In this document: piece after piece, positions 51,397 through 59,625 of the stretch
Layout: every line of letters starts with the position of its first letter
Position numbering within the stretch: the first letter of the stretch is position 1
From: Kitasatospora mediocidica KCTC 9733
GTDB lineage: Bacteria; Actinomycetota; Actinomycetes; Streptomycetales; Streptomycetaceae
DNA: 64,000 nt
Assembly: GCF_000744225.1 (NCBI RefSeq)
Contig: NZ_JQLN01000006.1
Span: 744,001 to 808,000, forward strand
Direction of reading: 5' to 3'
Made by a program: the position numbers and the translations under genes
Notes under the pieces: generated by a model
What the model was told of the DNA's origin: nothing
The model's input: only the letters and a program-made list of their open reading frames with translations
Databases searched by the model: none

Positions 51397-52314
51397 ATGC
51401 ACGTTGACAACGCCTCCCGCTGGCACCGGCTCGGCGACGACTCCCTTGGGGCGGTGCGTGGGCGGTTGGTCCCGCGTGCCCGGCTGGCCCTCTGGCCGGA
51501 CCTCTCCACCGATCTCGCTGCGGTCCTGGCCTCTCTCCCCGACGAGGACCTGGTCGAATTCGTGTGGGAGGAGCAAGACGGCCGGATCTTCAGCACGGTT
51601 GCTGACGAGACCCAGTTCGCGGAACTCACCGCGCGGATCGCCGGCGCGCGTGCCGTTGCCGTCCTGCCCGTGTACGTCGACGAGCGCAGCCCTCTGTTCA
51701 CGGCCGTGCTGCCCGATGACGACGGCGCCCTGCGCGCCCGATGGCGAACGGAGGCGACCCCGAGTGACCGGGACTGGGCCTTTCTGAAGACCCTGCGCCG
51801 CGGTCAGGCCGTGACCGGCGTCGTCACCGAGATCGCTGACTTCGGTGTCACGTTCGTCGATATCGGCGGCTTCACCGCGATGATCAACATCCCCGAACTG
51901 TCCTGGCGCCCCATCAACCACCCATCCGACGTTGTCGCGGTCGGCCAGCAGATCACGGCGGCGATCCTCGACGTCGACCTGGTGCGGGAACGGGTAGCAC
52001 TGTCCCTCAAAGCACTGCACGAAGATCCGATGCTGCAGATCGCGCAGCAGGTAGGCCGGATCGTCACTGGAGAAGTCACCAAGCTCGCACCGTTCGGTGC
52101 ATTCGTCCGCATCGAAGACCGGAAGGACGGCTTCGAAGGGTTGGTGCACAACATCGAACTCGCGACGGCGCCTGTAGAGCGACCCGAGGACGCCGTCCAG
52201 ATCGGCGACAGGCTCACCGTGAAGATCACTGATGTCGATCCCACGCGGCGCCGGATCACGCTGTCGCGTACGCAGGCTCACGGCTTGCGTGCGCAGGGGA
52301 ACCGCCCTGTCTGA
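51397..52314 (+). CDS. Protein with two S1 RNA-binding domains, N terminus probably lost
   Basis: 305 residues if started at the ATG at 51397; a GTG at 51382 is also in frame. The first 130 residues are of unknown type (LWPDLSTDLAAVLASLPDED, LVEFVWEEQDGRIFSTVADE). Two S1/OB folds follow: QAVTGVVTEIADFGVTFVDI and GRIVTGEVTKLAPFGAFVRI, each ending with the ...ERVALSL / RRRITLSR type strand. S1 domains bind RNA; such proteins are often induced or stress-related. Because the upstream sequence belongs to another gene and no ribosome-binding site is visible, the original start was probably removed. Confidence 0.65.
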   Translation: MHVDNASRWHRLGDDSLGAVRGRLVPRARLALWPDLSTDLAAVLASLPDEDLVEFVWEEQDGRIFSTVADETQFAELTARIAGARAVAVLPVYVDERSPLFTAVLPDDDGALRARWRTEATPSDRDWAFLKTLRRGQAVTGVVTEIADFGVTFVDIGGFTAMINIPELSWRPINHPSDVVAVGQQITAAILDVDLVRERVALSLKALHEDPMLQIAQQVGRIVTGEVTKLAPFGAFVRIEDRKDGFEGLVHNIELATAPVERPEDAVQIGDRLTVKITDVDPTRRRITLSRTQAHGLRAQGNRPV

Positions 52315-52558
52315 CGCGCTGGGTCGGTTGCAGGGCGGCCACCTCTTCGGACTGGTGTCCGCCAGCCGACATCCCATTGCCGAGCTTGGCCCTGCGCCTA
52401 CTCAGTCAGCCACCCGGGGGAGCGGCCCGTCGCCGCCCGACCTCTCCCATGCCGGTGTCGGGTGCTGGAGTGACTGCCACGCCACTGGTTCGTTTCTCGT
52501 CATTGTTGGTTTCCGCATTGTTGGTTTCCGCATGATCACGGCCCCACTTGGCTCCCCG

Positions 52559-53335
52559 TCAGCAGTGGCACGACACGTCCAGCACCACGGACTCCGGGTC
52601 GAGGGCGTCCAGGTAGGCGTTGGCGTCCTGCAGGTAGCCGTCATCGCGTTCGTCGGTCCAGCTTCCGTCAAGCCGCAGCAATGCGTAGCCGGGCACGGCG
52701 TTGGCGTGGGCCCGCGCAACGTTCTCGGTCCGGTCCTCGGTGAACCTGAACGGCCAGGCTTGCGGTCGTTTGCCGCCGGCCACCCACGCGTCGTGCCGCT
52801 CTCCGGCGAGCCGCTCGTGCGCGGCGCGCAGCGCGTCGAAGTCCAGCAGTCCGCGCGGGCCGCCGTCGCAGCGGTTCGTCAGGCCGGCGAGCAGGTCGCG
52901 GTCCTGGAGAACTTCCCCGTATTCGTACTTGGCCAGGAGCGGGTCTCCGGTGGCGGATGGCCTGTGCAGGAGGCGCGGACCCCCGATGCGGAGCCCCAGG
53001 CCGTCCCACTCGCTCTGGGGGTTGTGGGTGCTGAGGAAGTACCCGCGTTCTGTGTCGTCGACGTAGAGGTAGCTGCTGTGGTCGGGGGTTTTCCCGCCCA
53101 CGGCGTTCATCAGGTCGGCGATCTCGCTCCAGCCGAGGCCCTCCCGGTTCGGCAGGAGGCCGTGCTCCTTGTTGGCCTGCACCCAGTACACGCTGTTCGG
53201 GTCTGCTGCCTCATAGTCCCGGTACGGGGGAACTTCGCGTTCGCTGCGGTACGGCCCGAGTGCGGCGACCGCGGCCTCGCGGTAGTGCTCCGGCCGCATC
53301 GGCGGCAATACGACGAGCATGTCGAACGTGGACAT
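52559..53335 (-). CDS. Hypothetical protein, 258 residues
   Basis: The ATG at 53335 is preceded by GAGGGAA. The sequence begins MSTFDMLVVLPPMRPEHYRE and contains EHGLLPNREGLGWSEIADLM, SSYLYVDDTERGYFLSTHNP, WDGLGLRIGGPRLL and RCDGGPRGLLDFDALRAAHE, with a Cys-containing end. No signal peptide or membrane segment. Several Trp/Tyr-rich blocks suggest a compact alpha/beta protein, but I do not recognise the family. Confidence 0.7.
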   Translation of the reverse strand: MSTFDMLVVLPPMRPEHYREAAVAALGPYRSEREVPPYRDYEAADPNSVYWVQANKEHGLLPNREGLGWSEIADLMNAVGGKTPDHSSYLYVDDTERGYFLSTHNPQSEWDGLGLRIGGPRLLHRPSATGDPLLAKYEYGEVLQDRDLLAGLTNRCDGGPRGLLDFDALRAAHERLAGERHDAWVAGGKRPQAWPFRFTEDRTENVARAHANAVPGYALLRLDGSWTDERDDGYLQDANAYLDALDPESVVLDVSCHC

Positions 53336-53796
53336 CGGACTTTCCCTCTTCATCCCTTGGCTCATTGCATGTTGCCGAACCGAGGAACGCCGATGCATCC
53401 GGGTTGCACGCACAGTCGGGTGTCGAGCTGATTCACCGACGAGGCCCCGAGGACAGCGCCCCGAAGTCCACCACGGCGACTGCCCGTTCTGACCCACCAG
53501 CAGCAGCACCGAGGCCCCGCCCGGCGGCCACGTCGGGGCGGGCCTCAGCCGCTCCCGCGCACGGCCGGCCCGACCTCCAACAGTCAGGCGACCGCACTCC
53601 TCACCCGTCCCACCCTTCCCCGCACCCGATCGCCCCGGTCCTGCCCCGCACCCCGAAGGTCGGCACCCGGCGTCAGCGCTGGGGCCGAGCTGCTTAGTTT
53701 CGGCGCAGGCGTTGGCACATGGCGAGTGCGCCTGCTTCGGCGGCGGCAGCGCCGTCGGCGCCGCTGCGCCCGCCGGGAGGGCGGGCGCAGCGGCTG
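53336..53796. other. Intergenic region with terminator hairpins
   Basis: 461 bases without a supported gene. Besides the strong hairpin at 53760-53794, a weaker GAGGCC...GGCCTC hairpin lies at 53511-53546. Confidence 0.5.
53760..53794 (-). terminator. Terminator of the PadR operon
   Basis: Perfect 15-bp stem (53760-53774 with 53780-53794) and 5-base loop, immediately downstream of the minus-strand gene ending at 53797. Confidence 0.88.
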
Positions 53797-54354
53797 TCAG
53801 TTCGCCGCCGGCATGGCCGGGCGCGGGGTGCGCCGGTGGGGCAGGGCGCGCCAGAGGCGACCGCAGGCGATCGTCCCGCCGACCAGCAGGACGTAGGTCA
53901 GCGGGGTGTACGCCCCGCCGACGTGGGTGGCCTGGCCCTGGTGCAGGGCGAACGTCAGCGGGCTCTGGAGCCAGGTGACGCCGCCCCAGGTGTAGCTGCC
54001 GTCGGTGTGCGTACCCGTGGTGATGGCCTGCTGGTAGGCGTTGGCCGCCTCGCTCAGGAAGAAGTTGAGGATCAGCGGGGTGGTGAGCGCGAACAGCGCG
54101 GCGGCCAACCACGAGTGCCTCGGGCCCTCGCCGAATTCGGCGTCCCGGTACTGCTCGGCCAGGTCTCGGACGCTGCCGAGGCGGCGCAGCGCCTCGCCGG
54201 CGCCGACCTCCGTGGCGGCCGTCAGCAGGTTGGCGCGGACCTCGCGGCGGTGGGCGATCCGGGTGCGGCTGGGCAGGTCGTAGAGGCGCTGGTCGAGTGA
54301 CCAGACGACCCGCTCGACGCGTAGGCGGTCGTACCAGGAGACGGTGTTCGGCAT
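53797..54354 (-). CDS. Membrane protein with N-terminal HAAS-like domain, PadR partner
   Basis: 185 residues. The first 75 are soluble and helical (RVERVVWSLDQRLYDLPSRT, HRREVRANLLTAATEVG, ALRRLGSVRDLAEQYRDAE), the HAAS/permease-prefix type that accompanies PadR regulators. Two membrane segments follow (SWLAAALFALTTPLILNFFL; TPLTYVLLVGGTIACGRLW), separated by a Gly/Thr-rich loop. It starts 1 base after the PadR stop. Such pairs often modulate membrane transporters or sensors; the role is inferred. Confidence 0.8.
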   Translation of the reverse strand: MPNTVSWYDRLRVERVVWSLDQRLYDLPSRTRIAHRREVRANLLTAATEVGAGEALRRLGSVRDLAEQYRDAEFGEGPRHSWLAAALFALTTPLILNFFLSEAANAYQQAITTGTHTDGSYTWGGVTWLQSPLTFALHQGQATHVGGAYTPLTYVLLVGGTIACGRLWRALPHRRTPRPAMPAAN

Positions 54355-54355
54355 G

Positions 54356-54721
54356 TCAGGAGCCCTTCTGCAGTGTGGCGGACAGGGGACGGGACAGGAC
54401 GGCCTCGACTGCGGCGACGTGTCGGGCCCAGCCGGCGCCGCCGGCGGCCAGGGCCACGTGCCCGGCGCCGGTCAGCCGGTAGTACTTGCGCGCCGGGCCG
54501 CTGGAGGAGGCGACCAGCCGGGAGGCCAGCCGCCCTTCGCGTTCGAGCCGGGCCAGGGCGGGATACACCGTGCCCTCCAGGACGTCGGCGAATCCGGCCC
54601 CTTGCAGGCGCTGGACAACTTCGTACCCGTAGGACTCCTGTTCTGCCAGCAGGTGCAGCAGAAGGAGCGACAGGACGCCTTTGAGCAGTTGCGGGTCATG
54701 GCTGGAGGTCACGACTACCAT
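54356..54721 (-). CDS. PadR family transcriptional regulator
   Basis: 121 residues if started at the ATG at 54721; a GTG at 54712 would place the start just outside the operator. The winged helix is typical: HDPQLLKGVLSLLLLHLLAE, QESYGYEVVQRLQGAGFADV, EGTVYPALARLEREGRLASR, SGPARKYYRLTGAG. It heads a two-gene operon with the membrane protein at 53797 and probably represses itself through the palindrome overlapping its start. Confidence 0.9.
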   Translation of the reverse strand: MVVVTSSHDPQLLKGVLSLLLLHLLAEQESYGYEVVQRLQGAGFADVLEGTVYPALARLEREGRLASRLVASSSGPARKYYRLTGAGHVALAAGGAGWARHVAAVEAVLSRPLSATLQKGS

Positions 54722-54736
54722 GCTGTTCCTGGTAGT
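54714..54736. promoter_or_regulatory. Inverted repeat ACTACC-N11-GGTAGT at the padR start
   Basis: Perfect 6-base arms (54714-54719 and 54731-54736) around an 11-base spacer, overlapping the first codons/upstream edge of padR. The spacing fits a dimeric winged-helix regulator; autoregulation is inferred. Confidence 0.6.
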
Positions 54737-54853
54737 GGGCAATGTCAAGTAGCTGCGACGGTCTCCGTCAGGGCCGCACCGAGACTGGGTCAGGGCCTCG
54801 ACGACCGCTTGGGAGTAGGGCGCTCCCGTCCGGTGCGCGGGCCCCTCGCGTGT

Positions 54854-55090
54854 TCAGCCGGCGTCGAGTTCGCGGGATTGTCCGGCCCACCTGGTCACGA
54901 CCGGCATGGCCAGGCCGGCTACGACGAACACGCCGCCCATGACCAGCCAGCCGGGGGCGCCCCAGCCCAGGCAGAGCAGGCCCAGCAGGCCCGGGGCGAG
55001 GGTGCAGCAGAGGCCCAGGCCGATGCCGAACAGGCCGGAGTACTGTCCCTGTGCGTGTGCGGGGGTCGGCCGGAAACGCAGCCCCATCGA
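54854..55090 (-). pseudogene. C-terminal remnant of an MFS transporter
   Basis: About 75 residues read like the last helices of a major facilitator protein: FRPTPAHAQGQYSGLFGIGL, LCCTLAPGLLGLLCLGWGAP, WLVMGGVFVVAGLAMPVV, ending RWAGQSRELDAG and TGA. Upstream the frame lacks transporter features. Only the final two helices survive. Confidence 0.55.
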
Positions 55091-55230
55091 TCCGGCGGCG
55101 TGCCGCAGCGAGCCCTGATCGGCGGTGAGGAGATCGGGTTCGCCCAAATTGCTGGCGTAGGGGCGAGGATGACGTACCGTAAGACGCCGCCAGGCAAGGC
55201 TGGGCACGAACTCTCGCCTGAGGTGGGTGG

Positions 55231-55413
55231 ATGCTGACGTGGATCGAGGCCGCGGCGTGCGGAGCGGTGGGCGGTCTGATAGCCGAGGTGGTCGTGACCT
55301 TCGGACGCTTGAACACCTGGCAGCTCGGCAGCATCGCGATCGACCCGAAGGGCGGCTTCTGGGTGGCGGACATGGAGGCGAGCGCGATCCGCCACTTCCA
55401 GCCGCCCACCTGA
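55231..55413 (+). pseudogene. Chimeric short ORF: conserved membrane-protein start fused to an unrelated tail
   Basis: The first half (LTWIEAAACGAVGGLIAEVV, VTFGRLNTW) is the conserved beginning of a streptomycete membrane protein of unknown function that normally continues with charged and hydrophobic regions. Here after FGRLNTW it runs into QLGSIAIDPKGGFWVADMEA, which looks like one blade of a beta-propeller protein, then stops. An in-frame deletion fusion is the simplest reading. Confidence 0.45.
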
Positions 55414-55702
55414 CGGGTCGTCGGCTGACGGCCGGTCGGTTCGTCAGGTGCGACCGCCAGTCCGTGTGATCGGCAAGACCACTCACGTCCACGCGGATCC
55501 GCGCACCCACCTGGTCGGCTGCACACCGGCGTGATATCGGCAATGGGGTGACGACGGGTTGTCGCACTGGATATCGTTTCCGCCACCGCGGGTAGCTTCA
55601 CCGGTCCAGCGTGAGGCACACGACTGCCGGCCGGGCGACGAAGGCACACACGTGCCTGACAGAGGCTCGAGCCCGCGCGTCCGCCGCCGGGAGGAACCGC
55701 CG

Positions 55703-56779
55703 ATGCACCGCCGACCCTTGCCTGTCCTGCTCCTGCTGTCCGCGGCCACCGCCCTGGCAGGCTGCGGCAGTTCGCACTCCGCCGTCCCCGGCGCAGTGAC
55801 ACAGGCCGGCTCCGTCCCCGACGCACCTGCGGGTGGCACAGGCGGCGGTGCGAGTTCGCCGGTGCAGGTGCCGGGCACCGTGGGTTTCCTCACCACCGAC
55901 TCCGGCACGGTCTCCTACCTGCAGTGGCAGGCAGACAGCAGAGGCGAGTTCAGCGGCACCGCCCTGGAGGCCACGGCCGACGGAACACCGCCCGACGAGA
56001 CCGTGAAGCCCGCAACCGGCCCGATCAGCGGCCAGGTCAACGGCAGCGCGGTCACACTCGACATCGCCGGCCACACCGATCAGGGCGTCCTGACGGGCGG
56101 CACCCTCACGCTCAACGTGATCCAGCAGGACGGCAGCATCCGGGCCGTCACCTACCACCGGGCGAGCGCCACCGACTACGACACCGCCCTGTCCCAGCTG
56201 CAGCAGACGGCCGGCAGCGCGGACACGCAGGAGAAGCAGCAGCAGTCCCAGGCCGCCCTCCGGACCACCGCCCAGCAGGCCCTCAGCACTCTGCAGGCGG
56301 ACAACAACGGGTTCACGAACGCGAAAGCCGTCCGTGCCGACAGCGACAAAGCGAACTCCGACCTGCAGCAAGAGCGCCAGGACATCGTGAACGGCAACGG
56401 CGACAACTGCTACAACGTCCAGGTCACGGTCGCGTACGACGCCCGGACGAACGTCGGCTACGACGTGACCACCTCGGCCTCGTACGACGTGGGCCAGGAG
56501 CGGAGCGCCCTCACCTCGGCCGGGTCCGACATCCAGGCAGTCCAGCGCGCAGAGGCCGCCCTGAGCACGGCCGGACTTCCGGCGACGCCCGGGGCAGGCG
56601 ACGCGATCACCACCGCCCAGCAGCACGACACCGAGGCCGTCGCCACGACGAACAGCGCGATCGACAGCCTCAACAGCGACCTCGCGACCGCGTACCGCAT
56701 CGCGAACTCCGCCGGCACCGGTTCGTGCGCCGGGGACGGACCGGGCAGCCCGCCTGCCGGGCTCTCGCACATCGCCTGA
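55703..56779 (+). CDS. Hypothetical lipoprotein
   Basis: 358 residues from the ATG at 55703, with GGGAGGA 7 bases before. The signal peptide ends in the lipobox ATALAGCGSS (Cys about 19). The mature part has a beta-rich segment (VGFLTTDSGTVSYLQWQADS, GTLTLNVIQQDGSIRAVTYH) and a long helical, Gln/Ala/Asp-rich half (DTALSQLQQTAGSADTQEKQ, AEAALSTAGL, TNSAIDSLNSDLATAYRIAN) with coiled-coil character and one Cys pair. Lipid-anchored outside the membrane; no known family recognised. Confidence 0.78.
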   Translation: MHRRPLPVLLLLSAATALAGCGSSHSAVPGAVTQAGSVPDAPAGGTGGGASSPVQVPGTVGFLTTDSGTVSYLQWQADSRGEFSGTALEATADGTPPDETVKPATGPISGQVNGSAVTLDIAGHTDQGVLTGGTLTLNVIQQDGSIRAVTYHRASATDYDTALSQLQQTAGSADTQEKQQQSQAALRTTAQQALSTLQADNNGFTNAKAVRADSDKANSDLQQERQDIVNGNGDNCYNVQVTVAYDARTNVGYDVTTSASYDVGQERSALTSAGSDIQAVQRAEAALSTAGLPATPGAGDAITTAQQHDTEAVATTNSAIDSLNSDLATAYRIANSAGTGSCAGDGPGSPPAGLSHIA

Positions 56780-56925
56780 CCCTCGCCCCAGCCGGCCAGG
56801 CCCAGGCAGCCGGACCCGCCAGTTGCCCAATCCCGGTCGGCCACCGACACCGCACGGTGTGCGAACCAGGCTCGATCCCGGCAACGCCCGGTGCCCCGCC
56901 ACCCGTGCCCGCTACCGTGAACACC

Positions 56926-57171
56926 ATGACGATCCAGCTGGAACTGCCCGAGCAGCTCGAACAAGGCATCACCCGAGCCGCAGCCCACGCCGGCATGAGC
57001 GTGCAGGACTACGTGCTCAGGGTCCTGACCGCCGACCAGGACGCGGCCGGCGGCAGCCGCCAGGCCCGCATCGAGCGAGCCGGTGCGCTCGCCCGGACCT
57101 CCTACCAGGCCTGGACCGCCGCAGGCCGCCCCGAAAGCGGCACGATGACCATGGACGAGGTCTTCGGGTGA
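56926..57171 (+). CDS. Antitoxin-like protein (ribbon-helix-helix type)
   Basis: 81 residues. The N-terminal strand-helix-helix (MTIQLELPEQLEQGITRAAA, HAGMSVQDYVLRVLTADQD) is of CopG/MetJ type, followed by a charged linker and a C-terminal toxin-binding-like tail (SGTMTMDEVFG). The toxin gene starts in its last codon (GTGA). It should neutralise the toxin and repress the operon. Confidence 0.75.
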   Translation: MTIQLELPEQLEQGITRAAAHAGMSVQDYVLRVLTADQDAAGGSRQARIERAGALARTSYQAWTAAGRPESGTMTMDEVFG

Positions 57172-57413
57172 GCGAGCGTCACCCGGCACGCTTCTCCAAC
57201 GAAGCCGGCCAGACCATCCGTGCCATGCCCGCACACGTTCGCGATCAGCTGCGCAGCGCCCTGGAGAAGGCCGAGACCGACCCCTACGCCTGGCCCCAAG
57301 GCGACCGCTACGACGAAGACCCGACCGTCCGAGTCGTCACCACCGCCGACGCAATCGCGCACTACGTCATCCTGCCCAGCCACCTTCTTGTGTTCGCTGC
57401 TCTCCAGTTCTGA
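57168..57413 (+). CDS. RelE/ParE-like toxin
   Basis: 81 residues from a GTG at 57168. It has the compact alpha-beta pattern of the RelE superfamily: helices RAMPAHVRDQLRSALEKAET, then AWPQGDRYDEDPTVRVVTTA and strands DAIAHYVILPSHLLVFAALQ. Length, coupling and order (antitoxin first) fit a type II toxin-antitoxin pair. Whether it is active cannot be judged from sequence. Confidence 0.72.
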   Translation: MSERHPARFSNEAGQTIRAMPAHVRDQLRSALEKAETDPYAWPQGDRYDEDPTVRVVTTADAIAHYVILPSHLLVFAALQF

Positions 57414-58152
57414 CCCGGCCACCCAGGCCATCGGGAACGGCACATGACACCCGGCCCGGCCAACTCCAGAGAGACAGGCCCGTCGCCGCGCTGACCCCTA
57501 CGCCTCTCACCCGCAGAGGCGGCCTCAAGGGCCACACCCCACGCCCGCGCTCCTACGACGTCTCCCCGGCCGCCGAGGCCACCGTGCTCCACCTTCCAGA
57601 CGTTGGAGCCCTTCACCCATACGTGCCTCTGACCACGAGTCCGCCGCACGTCCGTGGTCGGCCAGGGTCCGGGGGTGTAGCTCGCGTGGAGGGACGGGAT
57701 TGGCAGGGAAGGAACTGAATTCCGGGCCCTGCAGGCGGCCGACAGTGTTGGCAAATCGCTCCGCGCGCGCCGCTGCGCCGCGCGCAGTCGGATGCCACCG
57801 CGAGCAGTTCGCCCGTGCCCCGTGCGGGCGTTGCTGTGAGCAGCTGCGGCAGGGCTGCGGCCAGCAGCGACCACACGTGCGGAGAACTGCCCGCCCCGGG
57901 GATCTTCGAGCGCGACCGGGACTTCGAGCAGCGCCTCACGCCACCGGCCACCGGGTGGCGGGAGCGGACCGCCTGCGGGTTCGTGCGCGGAGCAGGGGTG
58001 TTGACCGGCCTGCTTATCCGCTGTGTATCCGGGCGCACCACGATGCCTTTCGAGCGGCCGCCGCAGGTGGGCGCGGCCCGGGGCTGTCGGCGTGGTGCGG
58101 TTGTGCAGATGCCCGTGGTCCCGGGAAGAGGGTCAGTGCGAAGGAGTTGTGT
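57414..58152. other. Long intergenic region, no gene supported
   Basis: About 740 bases between the toxin and the next gene. Frames on both strands are open because of GC bias, but none has a ribosome-binding site, a conserved block or a signal peptide. It ends with the AAGGAG ribosome-binding site of the following gene. Confidence 0.5.
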
Positions 58153-59220
58153 GTGATCGGGTTCGAGATCGAGATCAGCCTTCCCGTCACCGACGGGTCG
58201 GGACAAAAGATCGCCGGGGACACCAAGCTGGCGGAGAGCACCGCCCGCTACCCGAACTCGGCTGCCGGAAAACCGTACTTCCGGGTGGTGTCGGACTCGC
58301 GGAGCCTGCCGCAGGGCAGGGGTAAGTACTCCAACCTGGAGTTCGTCACCAAGCCCTGGGCGGTGGTGGGCGACGGGCACACCACCGGGCTCGCGGGGCT
58401 CCTGGACACCTTGGCGCGCATCCGGGCGGTCCGGGACGCGTTCTACGCCGCGGGGGCGGTGAAGCTGGCCGACTCGGCCGGCGGCCTGATCACGATGCTG
58501 CCCAAGGGAGCGGGCGCCAAGCTCGCCCCCGGCAACGGGTACCGGGAGCAGGCGGGCACGGTCGGCAACGGGGACGGCCTGTTCGTCCACTACTCGGTCG
58601 GCGTGCCGCTCAGCGGCATGGCGACGTTCTTCGACCGGCTGCGCACGGCGGCGCCGCTGCGCGAATCCGCTCCCCTGCAGGACGCCCGGCACCGGCTGCA
58701 GCAGGCGAACGACTTCGCCGAGGAGGCGGCCGAGGCGTTCGTGGCCCGGAGCAGTCTGAAGGCGGCGGTGCGGCGCGATGTGCTGTTCAGTGCGCAGGCG
58801 CAGCGCCGTCGGGAGGTACTCGGCTACCTTCAGTTGGTGTTCATGCAGGTCACCGCGTTCGCCGACCACGCCGACGAGGTCGAGAAGGGGGAGAAGGACT
58901 CGGGCATCAAGAACCGGACCGTGGTGCTGAGCCGCTCGCAGCTCGCCGACGTGTTCGGCCTCCTCGATCCCCTGGTGCAGAGCTACCTGCGCGACAACCA
59001 CGACAGGCTCACCACCCTGCTCGCCGACAAGTACCACGACGAGGGGCTCGCGGAGAAGAAGCGGACGTTCTACGAGGAGGCCGTCCGCGCCGTCGGGGAC
59101 TTCACGCCGGTCATGCTGCTCGACTACACGACGGCGGCCTTCACGGGGCAGACCGCCATCGCGCAGCAGCGGGTCTTCGGGGGATGCGCGAGATCGCTCC
59201 GCATCCGGAGGAGGAGGTGA
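58153..59220 (+). CDS. Hypothetical protein, 355 residues
   Basis: GTG at 58153, six bases after AAGGAG. The N-terminal half has FEIEISLPVTDGSGQKIAGD, SNLEFVTKPWAVVGDGHTTG and HYSVGVPLSGMATFFDRL; the C-terminal half is helical (QQANDFAEEAAEAFVARSSL, FMQVTAFADHADEVEKGEKD, VLSRSQLADVFGLLDPLVQS-YL). The start FEIEI..P and the phrase on 'SNLEFVTKP' recall glutamate-cysteine-ligase-like or amidoligase-type folds used by polymorphic-effector systems, but key residues are not certain. The stop overlaps a 40-residue ORF. I cannot assign a function. Confidence 0.6.
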   Translation: MIGFEIEISLPVTDGSGQKIAGDTKLAESTARYPNSAAGKPYFRVVSDSRSLPQGRGKYSNLEFVTKPWAVVGDGHTTGLAGLLDTLARIRAVRDAFYAAGAVKLADSAGGLITMLPKGAGAKLAPGNGYREQAGTVGNGDGLFVHYSVGVPLSGMATFFDRLRTAAPLRESAPLQDARHRLQQANDFAEEAAEAFVARSSLKAAVRRDVLFSAQAQRRREVLGYLQLVFMQVTAFADHADEVEKGEKDSGIKNRTVVLSRSQLADVFGLLDPLVQSYLRDNHDRLTTLLADKYHDEGLAEKKRTFYEEAVRAVGDFTPVMLLDYTTAAFTGQTAIAQQRVFGGCARSLRIRRRR

Positions 59221-59342
59221 TGATGGTTCCGTTCGAGATCCGCACCTTCGGCGGCAGGCTGAAGAGTTGGGCGCAGATCGCGGCGGACCTCACGGACCTG
59301 TGCGACTGGGTGCAGAGCTCCTACGAGCTCGGCAGGGCCTGA
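59220..59342 (+). CDS. 40-residue ORF overlapping the preceding gene
   Basis: ATG at 59220 (shared base with the preceding TGA), after GGAGGAGGAG, which is an excellent ribosome-binding site. Sequence MMVPFEIRTFGGRLKSWAQI then ADLTDLCDWVQSSYELGRA. It could be a small partner protein, or the displaced C terminus of the upstream protein after a frameshift. Confidence 0.5.
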   Translation: MMVPFEIRTFGGRLKSWAQIAADLTDLCDWVQSSYELGRA

Positions 59343-59375
59343 GCGGCGGCCGCCCCGACCGCCCCCGTTCTGAGC

Positions 59376-59570
59376 TCAGTGCGTGAGGGCAGTCGTGACA
59401 CCGCTCGCGTCGCTCGCGCCGGTGGGAGCGGCCCAGCTGTTCCAGGTGCCGGCGGTGTGGTCGCCGTCGGTCTCCTGGAGGTGGTGGTCGGTGGTGGTGA
59501 CGAAGACGTGGTTGACGTTGTCGGCGGAAGCGGCGAGCCGGTAACAGGTTCGAATCTGTTGGGAGGCGGT
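59376..59570 (-). pseudogene. C-terminal fragment of an unidentified protein
   Basis: On the minus strand, about 65 coherent residues (SQQIRTCYRLAASADNVNHV, TTTDHHLQETDGDHTAGTWN, SWAAPTGASDASGVTTALTH) end at a stop at 59376. The upstream frame is lost in the promoter region of the toxin gene. It may be the last blade of a lectin- or propeller-type secreted protein. Confidence 0.35.
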
Positions 59571-59625
59571 GACGGGGGCCGGTGTTACGGTCTGGGGCAG
59601 ACCGTGCACATCTAGGGGGAGTGTC

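Noticed and set aside
57700..58152. Upstream extension of the 355-residue hypothetical protein
   Set aside because: The AAGGAG ribosome-binding site before the GTG at 58153 and the loss of coherent sequence upstream fix the start.
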